NCBI GenBank assembly: GCA_002336475.1 | Contig: DDCX01000113.1 | Coordinates: 2,676-18,405 of the forward strand | DNA: 15,730 nucleotides | Direction: 5' to 3' | Origin: Flavobacteriales bacterium UBA1995 | GTDB taxonomy: Bacteria; Bacteroidota; Bacteroidia; Flavobacteriales_D; Sanyastnellaceae | In this document: positions 8,101-15,670 of the stretch, piece after piece | How the letters are laid out: the number at the start of each line of letters is the position of its first letter | Position numbering within the stretch: position 1 is the first letter of the stretch | Made by a program: the position numbers and the translations under genes | Notes under the pieces: model-generated | What the model was told of the DNA's origin: nothing | The model's database searches: none | Seen by the model: the letters and a program-made list of their open reading frames with translations, nothing else

Positions 8101-8861
8101 TGGGCAATTTTCTCGGACCAATTCATGGCATCGATCTGCTGCTGAATCAAATCCTCCAAGGGGTTGCCATCCGATGCCGCCACAATGGCGCAAGCCTCGC
8201 CAAATTCAGAGAGCAGAATGAGCATATCACCCACTCCAACCATACCGTCACCGTTGTGGTCTGGACAGTCCGAAACCACCGATTCGAGGTCACATGAACC
8301 ATCGTCCCATTGCGCCAAAGGGTTGAAATTGCTGGCCTGAGGGTATGTGCATCCTCCTGCACCATTGCCGACACAGAGTCCTTCCGGTGAATCAGGATGA
8401 GCCAGAGGGTTGTAATTCAACGCAAAAGGATCGTTGCAACCTGAGCACCGCTCACACCCACCAAAACAGACCACTTCGAGCGTCATATCGGCTGAAGCAG
8501 CAGCCGAACGGCTGCCCGAAATGCCGCAGCTGCTGGGCACTTCTTCCCAAGTTGTGCCCAAAACACCCGCTGGAATTCCAAAACGATAACTAAAAGGAGC
8601 ACTGCCCGGCACCAGAACGGACACTTCTTTGGCGCCCCAGGCCCCATCTGTCATCTCATGCACCGCACCCTCGACTTCAACCACGGCATCCATCGCAGGG
8701 TCGGACATGTCTACCCGAAACACCACTTCATGCTGAGAAGCGCCCAATGACAATGGCAGCATCAGTGCACATTGAACCCCTAACAATGCAAGAGAAATCC
8801 TCAGAGTATTCCTTCCGGAAAGGCACACACAATCAGTCATGCTGAAATTTACGCCGGCCAT
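5160..8861 (-). CDS. Multidomain GH3 beta-glucosidase-like enzyme with T9SS type A sorting domain
   Basis: This secreted exo-acting glycosidase of 1233 residues probably releases glucose from beta-glucan oligosaccharides. Order: signal peptide (1 to about 42); a beta-sandwich module starting HEVVFRVDMSDP (44-55) and ending VCFGGCERC (131-139); two Cys-rich repeats, GCNDPFALNYNPLA (141-154) and GCTYPQASNFNPLAQWDDGSC (170-190); and a dockerin-like EF-hand, DCPDHNGDGMVGVGDML (198-214). The GH3 N-terminal domain (about 235-510) has MSDGPHGVRF (276-285), KHFNGVNKQENRH (373-385) and VVSDWGSV with nucleophile Asp452. The GH3 C-terminal domain (about 530-735) has QEGENYW (640-646), a candidate acid/base region, and SGKLPVTMP. 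A fibronectin-III-like domain (775-890), CARDB-like region (898-1010), F5/8-type C (discoidin-like) domain (1018-1144) and T9SS type A domain (1160-1233, from MPNPAQDAL) complete it. ATG at 8840 is an alternative start. It is divergent from the adhesin-like gene. Confidence 0.96.
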   Translation of the reverse strand: MAGVNFSMTDCVCLSGRNTLRISLALLGVQCALMLPLSLGASQHEVVFRVDMSDPAMDAVVEVEGAVHEMTDGAWGAKEVSVLVPGSAPFSYRFGIPAGVLGTTWEEVPSSCGISGSRSAAASADMTLEVVCFGGCERCSGCNDPFALNYNPLAHPDSPEGLCVGNGAGGCTYPQASNFNPLAQWDDGSCDLESVVSDCPDHNGDGMVGVGDMLILLSEFGEACAIVAASDGNPLEDLIQQQIDAMNWSEKIAQIHRNTFWTTADNAAPPIPGFTMSDGPHGVRFVDATSFPVGLGIAASWNRTLAYEVGSAMGVEFHAYGKHQQLGPALDLCRDPRNGRSPETGGEDPFLVAHLNVEVVKGIQNQPVIATIKHFNGVNKQENRHNVNHTMSQRQLMEHYGYNFRRVMQDAGAMSVMNAYNLVNGHKAAENDNLLNGILKGRWGFPFYVVSDWGSVWDASKALKAGCDLEMDVDESAYEQQLTNDYINGAITDEDLDRAVRRVLRVKYLTGMMDNMPQGNPVTDANTPEHQALCLDAGREALVLLKNEDDILPLATGASVALIGPSAAVAQLDGFGSSWVDPPYAITPLQGVLNKIPAEQVTHVQGCAINTNDTSGFAAARAAALAADVVIFVGGLDQTQEGENYWPGPVDRTNGSVELPGMQQLLIQELAEANPNVVVVLKSGGICSVPSAFDDIKGFLYAFYPGMEGGNAIADVLYGDVNPSGKLPVTMPVDDAQMPAWNDDFSDDFNGGYRYYDEMGLTPQYPFGFGLSYTNFSISDLALDASTYAAGAPITATVQVSNTGDVAGAEVVQLYLENEAAPVWMPTKELKGFEKVYLEPGATETVTITLGANELYYFDEGLDRYEVAVGAYAVRVGANSADLSAPVSFEITPGTAAPDFEVTRIYTYPRYPVSGDSLMLCALVKNQGTSTVTADQPLSTSFSVNGMEVAVTETLMDTLFIGGATLQCASTSSFTVQGLDDLVVTAEVDADGAWSELMEDNNTLSHTVDVLDPDSEIVPNLCYLKPATATSQESGDLGASEAVDGDFSTRWSSDFYDPQTISVDLLNVYNLETVVLAWETAYSSEYKLEVSLDGNEWTTLVHELQGDGGNDTFYPDVAARYIRVVGMQRATEWGHSLWEIQAFGDLMGPAGIQQPAMLDIQVMPNPAQDALSLQGLPGPAEMELFDMNGQRLWAGTVRNGVSIELPRLRMPSGLYVIRLEGADYRSSLNLVVD

Positions 8862-8953
8862 TTATTAATCAGAAAGCCAAGTCCATCAAAACCTTGTTCA
8901 GAAAACCCGAAATTGCAATCAACCATCTGGCCCTTGCCGACGTTCTGAATTTG
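8862..8953. promoter_or_regulatory. Divergent intergenic region between GH3 and the T9SS type B surface protein
   Basis: This 92-bp AT-richer gap separates two start codons facing away from each other and should contain both promoters. I looked for TAnnTTTG on both strands and found no exact, well-placed copy; TGAATTTG at 8946-8953 is one mismatch away but abuts the ATG. The plus-strand frame is open from an ATG at 8894, but that stretch does not look like protein ahead of the signal peptide. Confidence 0.45.
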
Positions 8954-11866
8954 ATGTCCCCCGGAATCTACAGATCCATCATACGCTGCCTGATCGCGCT
9001 GGCATGTTTTTGCAGCCACGCGCAGGCACAAGTCGTGGAGGATTTTGAGATACGCTACCAAGCCCAGCAAAACGGCGGCATTCAATTCCTGGCCAACACA
9101 ACCATGTATTGCGGCACAGGGTCGGCGTGCACCGCAGCCCAACAGGCCATGCCGATCACGGGTTGGCCCCAAGACAACAACAACGGGCACAGCATGGAAT
9201 ATTTCGACGGCGACAATGACCCCGACACGTGGTGCTCGTCTTCGGACAGCCTCGCACTGGGACCATGCGCAGAGGTCAGTTTTGCTGGACTTTATTGGGC
9301 TGGAAGGCTGGGAAATGGTTTCGTTCCAAATGCAGCCATGCGCGACCAAGTCAAGATCCGAGCCAGCGATACCGACCCCTACATCGACGTCTTTGCAGAG
9401 CAAGAAATCGAGTTCAATGCCTCTCAAGTAAACAACTATTGCTGCTATGCCGACATCACAGACTGGGTCTCGGGAAATCCAGTCAATGCGCGCTACACAG
9501 TCGCCAATGTGATCGCCCGCGAAGCGTCCTCGTGCTGGGGAGGTTGGGTGCTGGTCATCGTTTACGAAGATGCCCTCGCCCCCATGCGCAACCTCACGCT
9601 ATTCGATGGGCTGGCCATGATCACCGGTTCAGGAAACAACAACGTCGTGGATGTTCCCATCTCTGGTTTTTTGACGCCACCACTGGGTCCGGTAGACTTG
9701 CAGCTGGGTGTGGTGGCCTTCGATGGAGACCGCGGTGAAGATGGCGATCAGCTCGGGTTCAACGGCACGGGTGCCGTGGAATACATCTCCGACGCCACCC
9801 ATGAGCTGAACAACGCTTTTAACAGCACGCACAGCACCAACGGCACCATGAACCCCTGGCGCCAACCTGCCTTCAACAACACCTTGGGACATGACGCCAA
9901 TGTCTTTATCCCAGACAACAGCAATTTCGAATTCCTGCCCAACAACGCCACGGATGCATCCATCCGAGTGACCACTGGAGGTGAGTCCATCACCGTTCAA
10001 GTCATCACCTCTGTCATTGATGTTTACGAGCCCGATCTCAGGGCCACCGTCTTCATCGAAGACATCAATGGTGGGGTCGCAGAGCCTGGAGACATTTTAG
10101 AATACACGGTCGTGGGAAAGAACCTGGGCTCAGATGCAGCGACAGCGGTCTATATCACCGAAACGCTCGACCTCAGAACAGACTTCGTCACTGGCAGCCT
10201 CGAGTGGATCTCTGGCCCATTGACCGGCACCATGACGGATGCTGAAGGCGACGACCCCGGTGAATTCATTGCTGCCGAAGACATGGTCCGCGTGCGGGTG
10301 GGCATTGGAGCCGACATGAACCAAGGAGGAACTTTGCAAAACGACCCCCTCGGCTTGGACAGCGTGGCCTTCAAATTCCAAGTGCAACTGACCGATGATT
10401 GTTTGCTGCTACAATGCGATGGGACCCTCACCGGCGCAGCCAACATTTATGGCGCAGGAGACATCTCTGGAAACGCCCAAACCAATGACGGGGCCAGCGG
10501 CCTTGTCGATGCCAATGGCTGCCCCGTGGAGGGGGTGACAGTACTGGATGTACAGACAGGTGTGTGTCCCCCTGTGTTGATTGAACCTACCGGCACCACT
10601 TGCTTGGGCGATGATGTCACCTTGACCGTTCCCCAATTCACGAACAACCCCTTGGCCGAATCCCTGGCCAATTACAGCTGGACCGGTCCAGAAGAATTCA
10701 CCGGTGCGACCGCCTCCGCATTTATCGCCAATGCGGCCCTCTCCAATGCCGGCCTCTACACCCTAGAGGTCACTTTTACAGGCCTCGAATGCTTGCTGTC
10801 TTCAGCAGCCTACACCCTCGATGTCCACCTCCCCGACCCCGGCTTCACACCACCACCCTCCCAATGCCTGGAAGACAACAGTTTTGTCTTCACCGCAGAA
10901 GGCGCTGTCTATGCAGGGGCAACCTACAGCTGGGACTTTGAAAATGCCGCCCCAACCTCCGCCGAGGGGCTGGCTGCAACAGGCGTGAACTTCGGTACAG
11001 GCGGTTGGCACGAAGTATCCCTGACCCTCGACGAAATAGGCTGCACCGCCAGCACCGTAGACTCCATCTTCGTCGAGCTGCCCCCCGTACTCGCTCCGTT
11101 CCCCGTAGAGGTTTGGCCCGATTCTGGATGCGTTCCCCTCAACGTCAACTTCGCGGATCCGGCCCCCTCCATTCCCATGGACTACAGTTGGACCTTCGGA
11201 GATGGCACCTCCAGCCTAACGGATGCACCCTCCCACTTGTACGAGGAGGTCGGCACCTTTGGAATCACAGTATCGGCCGTATCTCTGGGAACTTGCGAAG
11301 CCAGCATCAGCTTTGAAATCCCACAAACGGTCACTGTTCTGCCCAATCCTGAAGTGGGTTTCACGGTGGATCCCACCGTGGTCGAACTGCTGCAACCCCA
11401 AGTCAACATCGAGTCGCTCGTCTCCCCCCTCAACCAAGTGAGCTATTGGATGAGCGACGGAGGCAGCGTCGGCCAAGCGGATGGCACTTACATCTTCAAT
11501 GACGGGGGCTCCTTCGACATCGTTCAGACCGTCATCAGTCCCGATGGATGCACCTCTACCGCTTCAGCAGAGGTGGTGGTCAATGGCACCATTTTCCATG
11601 CGCCTTCGGCGTTTACGCCCAATGGTGATGCGGTCAACGATACCTGGAAGCCCATCGCCCTCGGAGTCACCTCCTATGTGTTGGAGATTCGCAACCGTTG
11701 GGGCGCACTCTTATGGTCCACTGAAGATGCCGCAGAGCCTTGGCTCGGTCAAGTCGCTGACGGGTCACACTTTGTGGCCGATGGAACCTACCACTGGAAA
11801 GTGACCTACCGCGACCAGTTGGGCTTCCCCAAGGTCAAACAAGGCACCCTCACCATCTTTCGTTGA
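8954..11866 (+). CDS. Large secreted surface protein with DUF11-like, Ig/PKD-like and T9SS type B (gliding-motility-associated) C-terminal domains
   Basis: This is a predicted cell-surface or secreted adhesin-like protein of 970 residues. The ATG at 8954 is preferred over 8894 because it gives a proper signal peptide (MSPGIYRSIIRCLIALACFCSHAQAQ). The N-terminal domain (about 27-355) carries FAGLYWAGRLGNG, YCCYADITDWV and WGGWVLVIVYEDALAPMRNLT, patterns seen ahead of DUF11 domains in Bacteroidota. A DUF11-like region (358 to about 490) has GDILEYTVVGKNLGSDAAT. Next come an Ig-like domain (about 538-624), a PKD-like domain (627-713), a clear PKD domain (about 714-795, with YSWTFGDGTSS) and another PKD-like domain (797-875). 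The end (876-970) is a T9SS type B domain: FHAPSAFTPNGDAVNDTWKP, VLEIRNRWGALLWST, then DGTYHWKVTYRD. No catalytic motif is visible. Its stop codon directly abuts that of the next gene. The binding target is unknown. Confidence 0.92.
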   Translation: MSPGIYRSIIRCLIALACFCSHAQAQVVEDFEIRYQAQQNGGIQFLANTTMYCGTGSACTAAQQAMPITGWPQDNNNGHSMEYFDGDNDPDTWCSSSDSLALGPCAEVSFAGLYWAGRLGNGFVPNAAMRDQVKIRASDTDPYIDVFAEQEIEFNASQVNNYCCYADITDWVSGNPVNARYTVANVIAREASSCWGGWVLVIVYEDALAPMRNLTLFDGLAMITGSGNNNVVDVPISGFLTPPLGPVDLQLGVVAFDGDRGEDGDQLGFNGTGAVEYISDATHELNNAFNSTHSTNGTMNPWRQPAFNNTLGHDANVFIPDNSNFEFLPNNATDASIRVTTGGESITVQVITSVIDVYEPDLRATVFIEDINGGVAEPGDILEYTVVGKNLGSDAATAVYITETLDLRTDFVTGSLEWISGPLTGTMTDAEGDDPGEFIAAEDMVRVRVGIGADMNQGGTLQNDPLGLDSVAFKFQVQLTDDCLLLQCDGTLTGAANIYGAGDISGNAQTNDGASGLVDANGCPVEGVTVLDVQTGVCPPVLIEPTGTTCLGDDVTLTVPQFTNNPLAESLANYSWTGPEEFTGATASAFIANAALSNAGLYTLEVTFTGLECLLSSAAYTLDVHLPDPGFTPPPSQCLEDNSFVFTAEGAVYAGATYSWDFENAAPTSAEGLAATGVNFGTGGWHEVSLTLDEIGCTASTVDSIFVELPPVLAPFPVEVWPDSGCVPLNVNFADPAPSIPMDYSWTFGDGTSSLTDAPSHLYEEVGTFGITVSAVSLGTCEASISFEIPQTVTVLPNPEVGFTVDPTVVELLQPQVNIESLVSPLNQVSYWMSDGGSVGQADGTYIFNDGGSFDIVQTVISPDGCTSTASAEVVVNGTIFHAPSAFTPNGDAVNDTWKPIALGVTSYVLEIRNRWGALLWSTEDAAEPWLGQVADGSHFVADGTYHWKVTYRDQLGFPKVKQGTLTIFR

Positions 11867-14800
11867 TCACTCCTCTGGAACCGCGATCAAGTCGATCTCG
11901 TGGGCCCGAATGGCCGCATTGAGTGCGGGCACATCCGCATCGCGCAGGGCATACCAGCGTTCGAGCTGAACGTCAATCAGGGCCGTCATCTCGTCCCGCA
12001 CCCCCATCATCTGTGCCGTCGGGCGATAGAGGCCCATGCCCGCCAAAGAACCGACGTGGGCCAACTTGTTGTTGAGCCGAATGGGATAGTTCAACATGTC
12101 TTGGTTGCTCTTCAACTTGGTCTGGTAGAGCACCTCTTCAATGGCGGTCATGGTAGAGTCCAAGGCCTGGCCCAGCGCCACCACTTCGGCATGCATTTCC
12201 TCATCCAGTCGTCCAGAGAGTGCCGCAATTTGGCTGCGCATCGCCCGCATGTACCGTATCGCATCATGGGTCTCATCGACCTTGTCCCGCACCGACTTCA
12301 GAAAATCGAACCGCGCCTGAAGGTCCTCGACACTGCCTTCAGCCCGCGGGTCGGGCAAGATTTCAAACACCGTTGACAGCGTATCGCCATCGACGGCAAG
12401 CTCCGCAGTATAGGTCCCCGGAGGACCCACCGGGCCCGAAAGGCTGCCCCACCACATGAGGAGTCCTTCAAAGTCATCGGCCTTGGGGTAGCGCAAGTCC
12501 CAATGGAAATGCTGCAGCCCGGCTTCCAACGGGAGCTTGTCCTCCGCCTCCCCTGCATCCGTGGAGAACCTGCGAATGACCATCCCATCTGCGTCACGGA
12601 AAGTCAGCGCCCCCTGCTCTGCTCCCTCAGGCACGGAGAAGTGGACGCGCACGCCTGCGGGATGGTTGGTTCCCTGCGTGGCACCCGCAGCGCCCTTTCC
12701 GCCGCCGAAGCCCACCGTAGGATGGGGTTCGAAAAGGCGCAGATCACCGGCGGCCAGCGGTGAGCCCAAGGATTGCCACAAGACATCGAGGTCGTCGAGC
12801 AGCCAAAAGCTCCGACCTTGGGTAGCCACAATGAGGTCGTTGTCCTTTAGCGCCAAGTCCGTGATCGGCACCTGTGGCAGGTTCTGCTGGAACGGCGCCC
12901 ACGTCGCTCCGTCGTCCGTGCTGATGTACAGCCCGAATTCCGTGCCGGCGTAGAGCAATCCGGGCACCTCACGGTCGGCACGGATGACGCGGGTAAAATG
13001 CCCGCCATCGATGCCCTTGATGAGCTTGCGCCAAGTCTGCCCGTAGTCAGCCGTATGGAAGAGGTACGGCGCGTAATCGCCCAACTTGTAGCGGGTGCCC
13101 GCCACATAAAGCCCGCCGGGCCGGTGGGGATCCACTTCGATGCTGTTGATCATCGTGGCCTCGGGCAGGCCCTTGGGCGTTACATCCGTCCAATCGGCAC
13201 CACCATTGCGGGAAACGTGCAAAAGGCCGTCATCAGATCCACACCACAGCAACCCTTCTTCCAGCGGCGACTCGGCTGCGGCGAAGATGGTCGCGTAATA
13301 CTCGACACCCGTGTTGTCCTTGGTGATGGGTCCACCTGAGGACACCAGCTTCTCTCCCTCACTCTTGGTGAGGTCCGGCGAAATGATGTCCCAGCTTTCT
13401 CCGCCGTTGCTCGAGGCATGCAAGAATTGAGAACACGTGTAGACCTTCTGTGGATCGTGGGGCGAAAAGAACACCGGAAAGTTCCACTGGAAGCGGTACT
13501 TCATCCCCTCCGCGCCATAACCCATGGGGTTGTCGGGCCAAACATTGATCGCCCGGCTCATTTCTGTATCGTGGTTGTAGCGCGTCAGGAATCCGCCGTA
13601 GCTGCCGCCATAAACGATGTCGTTGTCGGTGGGGTCCGGCGCCAGGTGCGCACTCTCGCCACCGGCCGTGGATTCCCAGTGGTCATCCGTGATGTACCGC
13701 CCGCCCGAGCGAGAATCGATGCGGATGGCCGAGTTGTCCTGTTGCGCCCCGTAGATGCGGTAAGGAAAGTGGTCATCGGTGGTGACGCGGTAGAATTGGG
13801 CCGTCGGCTGGTTCTGGTAAGTCGACCAGCTCGCCCCCGCATCGTAGCTCACTTGCGCACCACCATCGTCTCCGATGATGAGCCGGTTGGCGTCGTCCGG
13901 GGCGATCCACAGGTCGTGGTGGTCGCCGTGCGGCGCGTAGTTCGATTCAAACGAGACGCCTCCATCGGTCGAGACGTGGTAGGCCACGTTCATGACGTAC
14001 ACCTTGTTGGCGTCCTCGGTATCGGCATAGATCCGGGTGTAGTACCAAGCGCGCTGGCGCAGGCTGCGGTCGGAGTTCGTGAGCTTCCAGGTCTCACCAG
14101 CATCGTCCGAACGGTAGACGCCCCCGTTGTCGTTTTCCATGATGGCCCACACACGGTCCGGGTTCACGGGAGAAACCGTTACACCGATGATGCCAAATGG
14201 TCCTTCCGGCATGCCCTCCTGTTCCATCAGCGAGGCCCAAGTGTCACCGCCGTCCTCTGACTTCCACAGTGCCGATCCTTCTCCGCCCGAAGAGAAGTCA
14301 TAGGGCGTGCGCCGTACATTCCAAGTGCTCGCATAGAGGACATCGGGGTTGACCGGATCAAATGCAAGGTCCACGGCACCAGAGCGGCTGTTTGCAAAGA
14401 GCACGCGCTCCCAGCTTTCTCCGCCGTCGGTGGATTTGTACACCCCCCGTTCATCGCTGTCCTTGAACAGGTCGCCGAGCACGGCAGCATACACGATATC
14501 CGGGTTGTCGGGGTGAATGCGAATGCGCGGGATGTGTCGGCTGTTCTCGAGCCCAACGGACGACCAACTGCGGCCTCCATCCACGCTTTTATACGCACCT
14601 GTTCCCGGCGACACGTTGCCACGGACGGTGACCTCTCCTCCACCGACGTACAGCACTTGAGGGTGGGATGCGCTCACCGCAATGGCACCCATCGACCCCC
14701 CAAAAAAACCATCGCTGATGTTCTTCCAACTAGAACCGCCATTGGACGTCTTCCAGACGCCACCTCCGGTGGCACCCATGTAAAAGGTCATGGGGTCATT

Positions 14801-14998
14801 GGGCACGCCCGTCACCGCAGCAGACCGGCCACCGCGAAACGGTCCAACACACCGAAACTGAAGCGATTCCTCCAAGGCACCGATGCCAGAATCATCGGTT
14901 TGAGAAGACAAAGAAAGAGGGGTGAGCAGCAGGACCAGAGCGCCCAACATGCTGCACAGCGCAGCAGAAACGGGCGACGAGAAGAAGCGGGCTTTCAT
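11867..14998 (-). CDS. Secreted Asp-box (BNR/VPS10-sortilin-like) beta-propeller protein
   Basis: The 1043-residue protein has a signal peptide (1 to about 33, hydrophobic ALCSMLGALVLLLTPLSL). It then has eleven Asp-box motifs (S/T-x-D/N-x-G-x-S/T-W type) at about residues 84, 138, 189, 247, 297, 343, 384, 529, 596, 649 and 692, for example KSTDGGESW and RSDDAGETW. This pattern is that of a sortilin/VPS10-like or exo-xyloglucanase-like beta-propeller pair. Such bacterial proteins are often labelled 'glycosyl hydrolase', but I see no convincing catalytic residues, so activity is not claimed. Residues about 785-900 look like a beta-sandwich (HFHWDLRYP near its end), and about 905-1010 is mostly helical with charged heptad-like stretches (VEDLQARFDFLKSVRDKVDE). 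No T9SS sorting domain is seen at the C-terminus, so it is probably periplasmic. It lies 55 bp downstream of the beta-barrel gene, probably in one transcript. Confidence 0.94.
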   Translation of the reverse strand: MKARFFSSPVSAALCSMLGALVLLLTPLSLSSQTDDSGIGALEESLQFRCVGPFRGGRSAAVTGVPNDPMTFYMGATGGGVWKTSNGGSSWKNISDGFFGGSMGAIAVSASHPQVLYVGGGEVTVRGNVSPGTGAYKSVDGGRSWSSVGLENSRHIPRIRIHPDNPDIVYAAVLGDLFKDSDERGVYKSTDGGESWERVLFANSRSGAVDLAFDPVNPDVLYASTWNVRRTPYDFSSGGEGSALWKSEDGGDTWASLMEQEGMPEGPFGIIGVTVSPVNPDRVWAIMENDNGGVYRSDDAGETWKLTNSDRSLRQRAWYYTRIYADTEDANKVYVMNVAYHVSTDGGVSFESNYAPHGDHHDLWIAPDDANRLIIGDDGGAQVSYDAGASWSTYQNQPTAQFYRVTTDDHFPYRIYGAQQDNSAIRIDSRSGGRYITDDHWESTAGGESAHLAPDPTDNDIVYGGSYGGFLTRYNHDTEMSRAINVWPDNPMGYGAEGMKYRFQWNFPVFFSPHDPQKVYTCSQFLHASSNGGESWDIISPDLTKSEGEKLVSSGGPITKDNTGVEYYATIFAAAESPLEEGLLWCGSDDGLLHVSRNGGADWTDVTPKGLPEATMINSIEVDPHRPGGLYVAGTRYKLGDYAPYLFHTADYGQTWRKLIKGIDGGHFTRVIRADREVPGLLYAGTEFGLYISTDDGATWAPFQQNLPQVPITDLALKDNDLIVATQGRSFWLLDDLDVLWQSLGSPLAAGDLRLFEPHPTVGFGGGKGAAGATQGTNHPAGVRVHFSVPEGAEQGALTFRDADGMVIRRFSTDAGEAEDKLPLEAGLQHFHWDLRYPKADDFEGLLMWWGSLSGPVGPPGTYTAELAVDGDTLSTVFEILPDPRAEGSVEDLQARFDFLKSVRDKVDETHDAIRYMRAMRSQIAALSGRLDEEMHAEVVALGQALDSTMTAIEEVLYQTKLKSNQDMLNYPIRLNNKLAHVGSLAGMGLYRPTAQMMGVRDEMTALIDVQLERWYALRDADVPALNAAIRAHEIDLIAVPEE

Positions 14999-15053
14999 GG
15001 GCTCAAAGTACCCTTCAATGCCGACCCCATAAAAGGTGGTCCTTCAACAGCAC

Positions 15054-15614
15054 TTACAGCCGGACCCCAAAGCGCAGGCCTCCGGTAAACCGCAAGCCCT
15101 GCGGCGGAGGAAACAGCACCGAGGATTCAACGTAAGGTCCGGGATAATGGTCCTCAGCCCAGGTTCCACCGATGAAGCCATCGAGTACGAACCGTCCCAA
15201 CGAAAGCTGGTGACCCAACTGCAGTGAAGCACCCACGGAGGACCAATCGTCATTGTCCAGACCGCCTTCGGCAGGTGTGTATCGGGCGATGCCAAAGAAA
15301 CCGCCCACTGAGGCATAGCTGCCCTTCAGTGCCTCACCTCCTGGATACCAGCGCAGCTGTGGCTCAAAGATCACCCCCTGCTTTTGCGTATTCAAAGGCT
15401 CATACCAAGGGTGATACGACTCGAGGAACACTTCCCGAGACAAGTAATCGACATCCAAACCCACTGACAACGCGCCCAAGACTCCGCGTTCGTAACCCAT
15501 GGAGTACCGGCCGGCCAAAGGATCGGTCAAATTGACCTTCAACACGCCCTCATGTTGGGCAAAAAGTGATGTGAAACTGAACAGCAATGCAACAAACAGC
15601 ACCCCTTTTTTCAT
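15054..15614 (-). CDS. Small outer-membrane beta-barrel-like protein, function unknown
   Basis: This protein of 186 residues starts with a clear Sec signal peptide (MKKGVLFVALLFSFTSLFAQ). The mature part consists of alternating hydrophobic/polar strands with frequent Gly and aromatic residues: GRYSMGYERGVLGALSVGLDV, GVIFEPQLRWYPG, YASVGGFFGIARY, VGASLQLGHQLSLGRFVLDGFIGGTW, and a last strand LRFTGGLRFGVRL. This is what an eight-stranded DUF3575-like or OmpA-like barrel looks like, without a periplasmic OmpA domain. The DNA begins with ATG at 15614, directly before the signal peptide. It is followed after 55 bp by the Asp-box protein and preceded by 56 bp after the partial upstream gene, all on the minus strand, which suggests an operon. 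No specific family is recognised; a surface or transport role is inference. Confidence 0.8.
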   Translation of the reverse strand: MKKGVLFVALLFSFTSLFAQHEGVLKVNLTDPLAGRYSMGYERGVLGALSVGLDVDYLSREVFLESYHPWYEPLNTQKQGVIFEPQLRWYPGGEALKGSYASVGGFFGIARYTPAEGGLDNDDWSSVGASLQLGHQLSLGRFVLDGFIGGTWAEDHYPGPYVESSVLFPPPQGLRFTGGLRFGVRL

Positions 15615-15649
15615 GCCACCTGAACGCCGTGACTTTCCATTTTATTGCA

Positions 15650-15667
15650 TCCTCTGCTCATAGAGGA
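15650..15667 (-). other. Short inverted repeat after the partial upstream gene
   Basis: TCCTCT (15650-15655) and AGAGGA (15662-15667) form a perfect 6-bp stem with a 6-base loop. On the minus strand it begins three bases after the stop codon of the partial gene. It is not followed by a T-run, so it could be a weak attenuator, an mRNA 3'-end stabiliser or chance. Confidence 0.3.
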
Positions 15668-15670
15668 AGC

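Noticed and set aside
6858..8297. A 479-codon plus-strand open frame antisense to the GH3 gene
   Set aside because: It lies wholly opposite the well-supported GH3 catalytic domain, and its translation is rich in His, Arg and Val without any domain or signal pattern. It is what a GC-rich coding strand produces in its antisense frame.
8894..8953. N-terminal extension of the T9SS type B protein from ATG 8894
   Set aside because: It would put 20 non-signal residues before a clear signal peptide and take up most of the divergent promoter region, so the ATG at 8954 is preferred.
13418..14260. A 280-codon plus-strand open frame antisense to the Asp-box protein
   Set aside because: The translation is mostly Val/Arg repeats mirroring the Asp-box codons on the other strand; no family pattern or plausible start context is present.
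11867..14998. Calling the Asp-box protein a sialidase or xyloglucanase
   Set aside because: Asp boxes mark the beta-propeller fold only. The arginine triad and catalytic Tyr/Glu pair of sialidases or clear GH74 catalytic aspartates could not be identified by eye.
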